Assembly: GCA_002811645.1 (NCBI GenBank)
Contig: PDIP01000060.1
Span: 77,721 to 141,720, forward strand
Length of the DNA stretch: 64,000 nucleotides
Reading direction: 5' to 3'
Source of the DNA: Corallochytrium limacisporum
Taxonomy: Eukaryota > Opisthokonta
Positions within the stretch are counted from its first letter, which is position 1; each line of letters begins with the position of its first letter. Below the pieces are notes generated by a model that was not told the origin of the DNA, did no database searches, and saw only the letters and a program-made list of their open reading frames with translations. The position numbers and the translations under genes are program-made. Below are positions 45,413 to 54,092 of the stretch, piece by piece.

Positions 45413-45913
45413 GATACTTTTGCTTTCTACTCGTGTAAATAGTATGTTATGCCAGTGTTGCTTGCCTGCTTTACATCATCCAAAAGACTTGTTTTTTCGT
45501 CTGTTGTCCCATTTGTCGTCTATTCATGAACCTAATGTGCGAAAACATAACTCACTTCTACGAGAGGCCTGCATTGTATGCATTCCTCTACATACCTTAA
45601 ACTACATCAGGTTGAAATGGATCTTAGGTCAATGGAAACCTTGAAAACTACAACTACTTCCCAAAGGAGCCAAGAAATCGTTTACGAACGTACCTACCAC
45701 CAAACAAGTTGGGGCCAGCACCGCCAGCCCCGAACCGGTCAGTGCGAAAGCGTTGGCGTTTGCCGCTTCCGCCAGGAAGGGGTGAAGGGAGGGCTGGACG
45801 GGCTAGGCTGGAAGAGGGTGAAGTTACAGATCTAGGCTTTTCGAATCGATTGGGTGATCCCTGCTTATGTGTATGCATTTGACTACGGTCGCAGTGCCCA
45901 CGTCGGACACGGG
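45413..45913. other. Intergenic, nothing recognised
   Basis: Lies between UCH37 and the broken coiled-coil gene on the same strand, so it should hold the UCH37 promoter. No motif stands out. Confidence 0.5.
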
Positions 45914-46823
45914 TTAGTCTACAGTGCTACTGTTGGCATGATTGTGGTAGGCGACTTTGGTAACATAGCCATCACGCAGGCCGACTTTAGCCCTAGGTCG
46001 GCCGAGGTCCCGGATCTGTACAGCAGGGGTTTGGACGCCGGCGTCACGCGAGCACTGGGATGCGTACAAGTGGCTCACGCTTGACTTGAGCACTCCCTCA
46101 TTGCTCTCTGCACGATCAAGCTGCGATTTTGCGTTGTTCAGGACTCGAGTTAGGATCTGGACTTGCTTGCCCAGCTGTTCAATGTCCAAATCCTTGCTCA
46201 AAATGTCCTGTTTCATTTTGGCAACGGACGTGTACTTCTCCTCTCCTGCCGTCTTAATTGCTGCAGCGATTTCAACTTGCTTCCGCTCCTGTTCCTGCAG
46301 CCAGCGTCGTGACCAGAAGACCTTCTCGGCATTGAGCTGACTCTTGAGTTGATCGATCGCTGCTGCAAGTTCCACCTTGCTCTTGGCTCCCTCACCCATC
46401 TCCAGCATGCTGATCGTGACCCTCAAATCTGTCGTCACCTTTGCATGTTCAACTTTGATGCGGACAATGGCTTCTTGCTTCTCTTCGAGATGTCGCTCTG
46501 TACGCTTGAGTCGGAATTCAGCATCCCGAAGTGCTCAGCGTTGCGCAGTATGTTTATCTGTGAGGCCCTTGACTTCAGCGCTCAAGTCAGCTTCGCCGCT
46601 TTCCTCGAAATGTGCCTGCAAGGCCTTGATACGTCTCTGAACCATTGGTTCCATCATCTTCATCTTCACTTTCATGGTCGTCACCTTCTTGGTCATGTCA
46701 ACAGTTGTATCCGCTGTGGTCTCAGCCTGTTCTTTGGCAACGCAAATCTTTATCATGCTTGTGGTACCGGAACTTCCGAAGTTCACTGCGCATTTCATCA
46801 ATGAACCTTCTTTGTCTACCCAT
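45914..46823 (-). pseudogene. Broken coiled-coil protein gene (frameshift plus in-frame TGA)
   Basis: Reading the minus strand from ATG at 46821-46823 (good context ACC before it) gives a charged helical start, MGRQRRFIDEMRSELRKF and onward. At about 46735-46748 the frame must shift by one base to continue into a Lys/Met/Glu-rich helical segment. At 46535-46537 that frame meets TGA, after which the same frame continues for about 207 codons to 45914 with strong heptad-like composition (Leu/Ile/Val with Glu/Lys/Gln). Together this would be a protein of about 300 residues, almost wholly coiled coil. The C-terminal 40 residues are not helical. Two lesions in one gene suggest a pseudogene; sequencing error is the alternative. 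A single TGA could come from a CGA by CpG decay. TGA is a normal stop in neighbouring genes, so recoding to Trp is unlikely. Function unknown; a centriole or axoneme coiled coil is possible but unsupported. Confidence 0.6.
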
Positions 46824-48061
46824 GGTCCTGGAGTGGATGTGTTCTGACATCACGAAGATCACGGCACAAACGAGGAGTATGCACCAAGGGGTATCCACTA
46901 CAAATCTGTAGTATCGATTACTTGAGTGCACATACCCGATACCTCATAGACTTTTCATATACGATATGATCGACTGCGCAGGACGGCAGGGTAGGCATCG
47001 CGCATGGTGGTGGTCACCTGGAGATCTTCGGGATTTCTGAATATACCCCTTCGCAACCACCAAATAAACTGACCCCTTAATTGATTGTTGAGACTTGATT
47101 CTTTGTTTCGATTTCCACTGGTGTTGCCTGTGTCGCGCACACATAGGAAACTGCACCCGAAGGAATAGACCCATTGCGCCCTAAATCAATCGACGTTCGA
47201 AAACTTACTGTGCCCATTATTCATGTACTTGATACCCTTGCGCATGCACTTGAGAATAAACAATCAACAATCATTGATCTCTTAGCATCAGATGAATAAA
47301 TCAAATAGTGCATCAAACAGCTTACGTCGGACATCTCAATATTTATTGTACTAGAAAATCAAAATGTTGATTCATTTCCCAGTCTTGCTACCAGGGGACC
47401 GGGGCGCGCTCCTACGGAAAAAGAAACTTCCCCTCCCTGGCTGAGAAAGTGCCAACGGTCAGACGAGATAGCGCGACCATTGGCCAGTAGTGAATGTAGC
47501 CAATATACCTTGTTTTTTTTGCGCTGACGAAGCGCAGCACCTGGTACAATACGAAGGAGTGGGACAGGAAGGAGCCACGACGCACTCTTCACCTGTCAAT
47601 TTAACGTCAACTGCTTCCCCTATAGCAAATGAATGGCACGGATTGGCTCCCTCTAAGCCGTTTTACCTCAGCGAAGTGGTAACGGATGGGGCGACTTGGC
47701 TGTGTGATATTTGGGCTCCCTGGCACATACCGCACCAAGACGGGACGACCGGGGGACCTTTGGGCCAATGACTGAGAAACAAAAACCCACAGCTGGAGTC
47801 GTGCAAACTTTACCGATCATAGACGGCTGGTTAGTCTGTGGCGCTGTTTTTAAGGTACATTATAGATCTGACTGTAAACGGCAACCTTATGACTGCAGTC
47901 AAGTCCACAGATAAGGTTTAAACTATTACTGTTGTGCGTGCATTCCAGGACGTGCAAAGAGAGAGGCAATGGTCGGTTTGTAATCCGCCAAGCATTCGGG
48001 AACGAAATCATTGAGTTGTCTCGCATGCAGAACATAATACAAAAAATAGGGGAATACGAAC
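46824..48061. other. Intergenic, nothing recognised
   Basis: Divergent upstream region between the broken coiled-coil gene and the F-BAR gene. AT-rich around 47200-47370; a T run at about 47510-47520. Open frames here lack ATG starts or protein-like composition. Confidence 0.5.
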
Positions 48062-50128
48062 ATGGAGTTTGCTTACAATAAGAAAGCGCCGGCGCTACAC
48101 TCAGAACAGAAGCGGGTCTTGGACCACAAGTCATCTCATGACATCGGCCTGATCCATGACGTCCGCGACTACTTCAAAGAACGGGCACGTCTTGAGCGCA
48201 AACTTTGCGAGGATCTGAGCAAGAAGTGTCAAGAATTGTCCAAGAAGTATGATTCTGGTGGCCAGTTGAATCCTGATGAACCGAATGTTAAACTCGTCTC
48301 TCTTGTGAAGGGCCTTTTCGATCTGGACGACTCCGTTTACCAACATCGCCTGAAACACGAGGTTGAGCCAATAGAGAAGGCAGTCGAGAGCTTGAAACCT
48401 TTTCGGTCGGGTAAACAGGAAGAGTACAAGAAGCAGATGGCAGAATTGGCAAGGTACATGAAGGAACTGGAGGATGCAGACGCGTCCACACACAAACTGC
48501 GCAAGGAATACACTTTGGTTGCTAAAGAGGCTATGGGATCTCGTAGTAAGGTCAAGGATCTCCACAGCAAGCTCAGTGAGGGCAAGACAGGAGTGTTCCA
48601 ATCCAAGTCTGCCCTGCGTACAAAGGTCGAGACCAACGAAACAAAATTGAAAGCTGTCGAGACACGAAATCGTAAAGCGGAGAATCAGTACATGGTGGCT
48701 GCGGACATGCTGGACATGCACGCAGAAATCTACTTCAACCAGTATTTGAAAAAGCTCATGGGAGAGATGGATCATGAATTCTACGAGAGAATGTCTTCAA
48801 CACTGCAGCAGTATGCGGAGAATGCTATTGTACACGGTCGGATTATTCAGGAGAAGATGGAACCGATCAGTACTGCATCCACCAAGGTTCAGCGAGACTA
48901 CGAAAATAACATGTTCCTAAAGGCCAATGAGGTGCTAGTCTACAAGGAGATTCCGTTCCGAGCAGTGGACAATGAATCTCCTGAGCGCTTGAGCAACACA
49001 GACGACGACGATCTGAGCTCGATTGCGGACAGCTACAACAGGCAGCTAAAGTTGGCCTACAAACAGAAGCAGCAGTGGACCCGGGAGTTGTCTGCCATTT
49101 CTAAGACTAAATCAACTTTTATGGGGGACACACCGGAAGCACAACAGGCCGCTCTAAACTGCGAGCAACAGATCGAAGACCTAACGGACAAGTGTCGTTA
49201 CCAAGATCTAAAGATTGCCAAGTTCAATCGCGTTTTGCACAAACTTCAAGATGCGGGTGCTACTGTCGAGATACCTCAACCAGACGCAGATTACTCAGCC
49301 TTTGACTATTCCCAGCTTAGCTTCAGAGAGAGCGAAAACAACAGCCACGGGGGCGCAACAAGTGTCGGTGCCGTGGGCAGCGGGCAAGGCTTCGACGACG
49401 ATGACAATTTTGAGGCTGGCAACGAAGGTTATGCAGCCAATGGCGCCGCCTCTGGTCTTGCGTTTGCAGCTGCCCAGGGAGCGAACAGGGGTGCGGCTTT
49501 AGATGATGATTTCCGCGATGATGACGATGACTTTGGACACAACGATCAGAATGGAGGGTATGGAGCATCATCTGGCGCTGTCGTACCACCAAGGCCCCCG
49601 GGTCCGTCCATGCCAGCCCCGGTGCCATCGTCCGGTAGCATGCCAGCCCCGGTGCCATCGTCCGGTGGCATGCCAGCCCCTCTTCCGGCCACGGGTGTCG
49701 CAGCCGCGAGTATGTCAGCAATGCCCACAAAGCTCCGCGCCCTCTACGACTACGAGGCCCGCGAACAAGACGAAATCGATCTTTATGCCGGAGAAGTGAT
49801 CGAGCTCGTTAACGACCCTTCGACCCCTCAGGCGTGGTTGACTGGACGAAAGGCAAACGGACGTACGGGCCTGATCCCCGAGAACTATGTGCTCCAGTAC
49901 AAGCTCCTTGCCACTGCCAAAGAAGACAACGAGGATGACGAAGACGGTGCTCTACGTTTCCGGGCCGGTGATGTCATAGAGGTTATTGGCATTGATCCTG
50001 AGGATGACAGTTTCCTGAAGGGTCACCTGTACACTGCGGTGGAGGACCGCCCCGGGTTTTTCTACCCAGATCTGGTGGGCCGACATCCAGACGAGCAGTA
50101 CCCACCGGACTTCGATTGGTTTGACTGA
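48062..50128 (+). CDS. F-BAR protein with two C-terminal SH3 domains
   Basis: 688 residues. Residues 1-300 form an F-BAR module: an FCH-like start (HDIGLIHDVRDYFKERARLERKLCEDL) and long basic helices for binding curved membranes. Residues about 308-400 are a second coiled coil of HR1 type, which in the family can bind Rho GTPases. A disordered linker follows that is acidic and then Ala/Gly/Pro-rich, with a tandem of the ten-residue unit MPAPVPSSG(S/G). SH3-1 (about 556-613) is canonical, with ALYDYEA, the DEIDL acidic loop, a Trp and the NY of ENYV. SH3-2 (about 615-680) is diverged: it keeps the LRFRAGDVIEVI core, but the ALYDY motif is replaced and a Tyr-Pro-Asp-Leu-Val end is kept. The layout resembles Bzz1/Nwk/FCHSD proteins, which couple endocytic membrane bending to WASP-Arp2/3 actin. 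Ends 130 bp from the broken ARL6. Confidence 0.9.
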   Translation: MEFAYNKKAPALHSEQKRVLDHKSSHDIGLIHDVRDYFKERARLERKLCEDLSKKCQELSKKYDSGGQLNPDEPNVKLVSLVKGLFDLDDSVYQHRLKHEVEPIEKAVESLKPFRSGKQEEYKKQMAELARYMKELEDADASTHKLRKEYTLVAKEAMGSRSKVKDLHSKLSEGKTGVFQSKSALRTKVETNETKLKAVETRNRKAENQYMVAADMLDMHAEIYFNQYLKKLMGEMDHEFYERMSSTLQQYAENAIVHGRIIQEKMEPISTASTKVQRDYENNMFLKANEVLVYKEIPFRAVDNESPERLSNTDDDDLSSIADSYNRQLKLAYKQKQQWTRELSAISKTKSTFMGDTPEAQQAALNCEQQIEDLTDKCRYQDLKIAKFNRVLHKLQDAGATVEIPQPDADYSAFDYSQLSFRESENNSHGGATSVGAVGSGQGFDDDDNFEAGNEGYAANGAASGLAFAAAQGANRGAALDDDFRDDDDDFGHNDQNGGYGASSGAVVPPRPPGPSMPAPVPSSGSMPAPVPSSGGMPAPLPATGVAAASMSAMPTKLRALYDYEAREQDEIDLYAGEVIELVNDPSTPQAWLTGRKANGRTGLIPENYVLQYKLLATAKEDNEDDEDGALRFRAGDVIEVIGIDPEDDSFLKGHLYTAVEDRPGFFYPDLVGRHPDEQYPPDFDWFD
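49610..49699 (+). repeat. 30-bp in-frame tandem repeat in the F-BAR linker
   Basis: Two near-identical 30-base units (49610-49639 and 49640-49669) differ at one base (TAGC/TGGC). A third, diverged unit follows. They encode a Pro-rich decapeptide and are a recent coding expansion in a flexible linker just before the first SH3 domain. Confidence 0.85.
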
Positions 50129-50258
50129 GACTGGCCGATAGAACCTCTATCACGTTAAGCCTGCCACACGGAGCTCCTTTCCAAAGCTGTTTGGTCATTT
50201 TCGAAATATAGTATGAAACATTTTGTAAATTTGTACTGATTAACTATGAAACGTTAGG

Positions 50259-50700
50259 TTAGTTGGATGCTGCTTTGATCCCCTCTGTCAGCCATTCCAT
50301 GCCTTCGTTCAAGCCTTCGCCTGTTCTTCCGTTCGTAGAGACCACCGTCCAAGGCCGATCTGTGACTCTGCTGAGTTCAAAGAGCTCCGCAAACTTCCCG
50401 GGATCAACCAGCGGGACAAGATCCGATTTGTTGATCAGGAGGAGTAATGGAATTGCCCGACTACGCACATCTTCATGTCGAAGGATGTAGTCCAGCTCCT
50501 CCTTCGCGACCGCGGCTCGTGATGTGTCTGCGGAGTCCAGGACATAGATAATTGCTTCGCGATCCTGATAATAGTGTTCCCACAGTGATCGGTATCGGCC
50601 TTGCCCACTCATGCCAAAGGCTATCAAGACCCACAAGAAGGATGATGGCCTTCCGTTTCTTCATGCCCAACCATGTAACTGGTCTGTTCAAGAAACCCAT
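50259..50700 (-). pseudogene. ARL6: ARL6/BBS3-like small GTPase with internal deletion
   Basis: The minus strand from ATG 50698-50700 encodes an ARL6-like N-terminus: MGFLNRPVTWLGMKKRK, then the strand ILLVGLD that normally leads into the P-loop. At about 50617-50623 the reading jumps: the next homologous segment, FGMSGQGRYRSLWEHYY, is in another frame. About 40 residues that should carry GKT/S of the P-loop, switch I with its Thr, and the following strand are absent, with no room for an exon. The rest, to the TAA at 50259, aligns well with ARL6, with INKSD (G4) and the G5 region and LNEGMEWL end. In addition the G3 Asp of DxSGQ is Gly. The product could not bind GTP normally. In working organisms ARL6 recruits the BBSome to the ciliary membrane. 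Decay is the best reading; a misassembly or a second intact copy elsewhere remain possible. Confidence 0.8.
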
Positions 50701-51445
50701 GTTCACCTGCGTATACTCTTTCTTGTATTCGATACGATGCTCGTCTCTCCTGACAATTCCCTCCTTTCCTTGTGCCACCTGTATACGCGAGAACTATCGC
50801 TACTGGGAAACCGTATTCATGAATTGCTTTCAATATTCGGTATCATTGTATTTGATTCCTGTAACTGCCATCCTCATACGTTTCAAGAAGGTGCCATTCA
50901 ATCCATTCCGACAAAGCCAATGGAACAGAAGATGCCCAACTAGATGGGGCCGGGGAACCGGGGCCCAGGAACTCAAGGCGGGCCGTTTCCGGCAGTTTCC
51001 CTTTTCCGTCCAAACGGACCCGCTCCCTACCAACTGGGGGGAGTAGCCAATTGTGGGCTTCGGCCACCACACTCTCCCTCAACCCGGCAGAACAGCCACC
51101 GAACGGCACTGTGGAAAATAGACTCCCCAGCTCACCGGGGTTGTTGCTTCCCGTCCTCCCTCGCGCTTGAGGGGCAGGCGCCCTTTGCAGCAATTGCTCG
51201 CCGAAAGTGCTCAAACCTACTCGCTTGGAAACGCTCAGTCTCTTCGGACGAGGTATTTGGTGCGAAACGTGCCATAAGAAGGAGACTCATACAATTTATC
51301 CTGAGAAGTTTTACATCACAGCAGGAAACTAGGCAGCGTTGGTGAAGATGACAACCTGAGGAACGAAAGTTGGTCCATTTGAGAATTTTACGAGTCTTCT
51401 TATAAAAGTACCTTGTACACAGAACTCAGCATAGCACTAATAAGC
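50701..51445. other. Divergent upstream region, GC-rich
   Basis: Between the ARL6 remnant and the UPRT homologue. A GC-rich block at about 50940-51190. Only the TATA-like box listed separately stands out. Confidence 0.5.
51401..51408 (+). promoter_or_regulatory. TATA-like box before the UPRT homologue
   Basis: TATAAAAG lies 38 bases before the chosen ATG (51446). If it is a true TATA box, transcription would start close to the ATG, with a very short 5' leader, and the in-frame TTG at 51413 would lie outside the mRNA. Motif match only. Confidence 0.35.
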
Positions 51446-52453
51446 ATGTCTAGCTCTGGTCAAGATGCTCCCAGAAAGCGCCCCAGTGTCACAGCACTGC
51501 AAGGGGGAGGCGATAGCAAATCTCCGCCGGCGGGACCGAGCGAACCAAGGAACCGCACCTCGCCTGCTCTTACCAATAAACTTAAGCGGATTGGTGGCGG
51601 TCCATCCCCTGATTTGCCCCCGGAGCAGTTACTGAGGGACACCTCGTTCGATCTTAGTAGCCCCACCGCTACCACAGTGGAAGGTGAGCACTTTGAGCAG
51701 ATGCCAGATACCCAGCAGGCTCAGTACCTAATCAAAATGGCCCAGCGCAAAGTCGTGAGCTTGACCCAACAGTATCCCCAGCTCCGGATCTTGGAACAGA
51801 GCAGCCATTTAAAAATGATTAGTACGATTCTTCGGGAAAAGACCTGTGGAAGGGCCACGTTTGTCTTCTATGCAGACCGCCTTTTCCGCTTACTTGTTGA
51901 GGAGGGCCTAAATCACATGCCCACGAAAGAGACTACAGTCATCACGCCCACTGGAGAGGAGTACAAGGGCATGAGCTTTGCAGGCAAAATCTGCGGCGTA
52001 TCCATCATGCGCGCGGGTGAGGCGATGGAACGGGCATTGAGAGACTGCTGCCGTACTGTCCGGATTGGCAAGATCCTCGTACAGAAGGACTATGACACCG
52101 GGGAACGTCATGTTTACTACGCCAAGCTACCACAGGACGTGGACGAGCGGCACTGTCTGCTCATGGACCCGGTGTTGAGCACTGGTGGCACTCTCTATAA
52201 GGCTGTCCAGGTGCTCAAGGATAGTGGAGTTGCAGAGGAACGAATTACGATCCTGACGCTGATTGCTGCGGTGCAAGGTGTCGACCGTCTCCTGCAGGAG
52301 TATCCGACACTTACCATTGTTGCGGCAGAAGTGGATGATGACTTGGACGACCAGGGATTGGCATTGCCAGGTATTGGAGACTTTGGTGATCGGTACTTTG
52401 GCACTCTGGACGATGATGAAATTTTCGACGAAGACAACCTGATTGAAGAATGA
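51446..52453 (+). CDS. Uracil phosphoribosyltransferase homologue
   Basis: A 335-residue protein from the ATG at 51446; an in-frame TTG eleven codons earlier is not used here. Residues 1-80 are Ser/Pro/Gly-rich and probably disordered. The phosphoribosyltransferase type I domain begins near 110 with QYPQLRILEQ. The PRPP-binding loop is MDPVLSTGGT at 240-249, and the C-terminal uracil-site motif PGIGDFGDRYFGT is at about 307-319. The family (Fur1, UPRT) makes UMP from uracil and PRPP in pyrimidine salvage. Metazoan UPRT proteins lack some uracil-site residues and may be inactive; here GDFGDR is kept, so activity is plausible but unproven. The final 15 residues are acidic. Convergent with the EF-hand-like gene, with about 110 bp between stop codons. 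Confidence 0.93.
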   Translation: MSSSGQDAPRKRPSVTALQGGGDSKSPPAGPSEPRNRTSPALTNKLKRIGGGPSPDLPPEQLLRDTSFDLSSPTATTVEGEHFEQMPDTQQAQYLIKMAQRKVVSLTQQYPQLRILEQSSHLKMISTILREKTCGRATFVFYADRLFRLLVEEGLNHMPTKETTVITPTGEEYKGMSFAGKICGVSIMRAGEAMERALRDCCRTVRIGKILVQKDYDTGERHVYYAKLPQDVDERHCLLMDPVLSTGGTLYKAVQVLKDSGVAEERITILTLIAAVQGVDRLLQEYPTLTIVAAEVDDDLDDQGLALPGIGDFGDRYFGTLDDDEIFDEDNLIEE

Positions 52454-52565
52454 GCATTTTCTGTGGCAGGTGAATTGTCGAAGCGAAGGACTAGACCCAA
52501 ATACATACGAGGGTAGTACATTTCTTTAATTACGTCAGCATCATTGAAACGGTTTCTTTACCAAT

Positions 52566-53588
52566 TCATCCTTCGATAGCTTCTCTATCGTCATCTTCAT
52601 GACCTTCAGTGAACAAATGATCCGCTGCTTCAGGCACAGTCTCCATAATTGAATTGCGCAGCACACTGTCCCCGGGACCAGTCGTACTGGTTGTCATGTT
52701 CGTATTGTTGAGTCCATCGCTGGATACCTTGGTGCTGTTACCAATTATGTTGTCTTGCAAACCACAGCGCTCCATGAATCCGTAGTAGTTCTGATAAAAC
52801 TGCGAGACAAAGTCCCGCAGCATTGGTAGTACCAAGATGCCCCGGAACTGCATCATTCGGATCGAAGGGTACTCGTCGCTCTGTGCCTCTAGTAACAAGG
52901 ACCAGAACTCGACAAAAGAAATCCGGTAGAGTGGCCCAATCTGAAGCAATTCGTGCAGTAGCCTAATTGGACCGGCCCTGATGACCGTATTGGCCGGTAC
53001 CTGTCCCAGGGAATCCAAGGAGTCCACAACTATGCTTGACTCTTGGCTTTGGGTTCCACTGAGCTGGCCGCTACCATACATATCCAGTGAGTTTGCGCTC
53101 CGGTTCGGCAGGGATAGACTTGAACTGAACATGAGTTGCGTCGAAGTGCCCGGTTTCGATGCATGGATGCCGCCCTTTGTTCCGTCAGGTTCGTCGTTGG
53201 CCCTCTCATGCTGCTGTACCGTCGTCAGCATCTTCTCCACCCAGCTTGCAAATTCTTCAGCTGCTCGCTCCCCGCTAAGGTCCGCCGCCATCACCAAAGA
53301 GCATCTCGCTCGGATTGTGGACTGAAACTCGGCAGTACTGAATGTTGGCAATGAGTATTGACTGCAGAATTCGATGAAAGTGTGTATATCTTTGCGAGTG
53401 AATCTCCCCGATTTCTCTGAATCAATCTTGTAGAGGGTACCAATGTGGAAAATATTGAGAAACACATTCTCCGGGATCTCTAAACGTTTCAATTCTCCCA
53501 AGTGTAGATAGGTGCGCTCAGTTTCGTTCTCAATGCGGTCGATTTGCTCGTCGATCGCACCGCGGATGTCTGCAAGCGCGTTTCCCAT
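52566..53588 (-). CDS. Orphan N-myristoylated EF-hand-like protein
   Basis: 340 residues, family not firmly recognised. It begins MGNALA, which fits the N-myristoylation consensus (Gly2, small residue at 6), so membrane attachment is likely. Residues about 40-80 look like an EF-hand: helix, then a loop DSEKSGRFTRKD at 56-67 (Asp, Glu, Ser, Gly and Asp at the usual positions, but the last position is Asp not Glu), then helix FIEFC. Calcium affinity is doubtful. Residues about 130-205 are a Ser/Gly/Gln-rich linker. A second helical, hydrophobic block lies at 205-280, with GILVLPMLRDFVSQFYQNYYGF. The tail is Asn/Thr/Ser-rich, then acidic. It may be a membrane-associated calcium-responsive adaptor. 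Convergent with the UPRT homologue, divergent from PepN (504 bp between starts). Confidence 0.85.
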   Translation of the reverse strand: MGNALADIRGAIDEQIDRIENETERTYLHLGELKRLEIPENVFLNIFHIGTLYKIDSEKSGRFTRKDIHTFIEFCSQYSLPTFSTAEFQSTIRARCSLVMAADLSGERAAEEFASWVEKMLTTVQQHERANDEPDGTKGGIHASKPGTSTQLMFSSSLSLPNRSANSLDMYGSGQLSGTQSQESSIVVDSLDSLGQVPANTVIRAGPIRLLHELLQIGPLYRISFVEFWSLLLEAQSDEYPSIRMMQFRGILVLPMLRDFVSQFYQNYYGFMERCGLQDNIIGNSTKVSSDGLNNTNMTTSTTGPGDSVLRNSIMETVPEAADHLFTEGHEDDDREAIEG

Positions 53589-54092
53589 GGTGAATCTGAA
53601 TCAGAAACCAGTGGGCTACTTCCGCGAGGTCAACTTCAACCTACCATACCACATTCAAATTCTAGTCATCTGAATGTAAGTTATCCTACAACTGTGTCTG
53701 ATTCTCATAAAGACCTGCCAACTTTGTGTTTGGTCAAACTTATTTAATAGCTCAAGTGTGGACAGTACTCCGTAATGCGTCCGGTCACATTTCTCCCGCT
53801 CCCAACCAACCGACGCTCGTCCAATCGCGCCGTCTCCAAGCTTTATTTTTTAAAGTCGCTTACTTTTTAAAATTTGGCCGAGTGGGTGGGGACACAATGT
53901 GATGTCACGGAGGGTCTCAGGGGACAGCGGGGATAGAAGTTTGGTACTTCACATTCAGTACATTCACGGAATTGGTAATTTCCCCGGGTCTTTCACTCAA
54001 GATGTAGTGTTCAATTGGTGTAAGGTGGTGAAAGGAAGATGCATCAGTGTGGCAACGAACAGTAACCAGGAGTTGACAACGGTTGCCACACC
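53589..54092. other. Divergent promoter region, nothing specific
   Basis: 504 bp between the EF-hand-like gene and the aminopeptidase, so it should carry both promoters. An A/T-rich stretch at about 53845-53875 is the most promoter-like part. Confidence 0.5.

Noticed and set aside
46535..46537. TGA in the coiled-coil gene as selenocysteine or reassigned Trp codon
   Set aside because: Other genes here end in TGA, no selenoprotein context exists, and a separate frameshift in the same gene points to decay or sequencing error.
50473..50778. An intact 101-codon gene using the ARL6 N-terminal frame
   Set aside because: After GLDS the frame reads through the coding sequence of ARL6 in the wrong phase, so the C-terminal part is a frame shadow.
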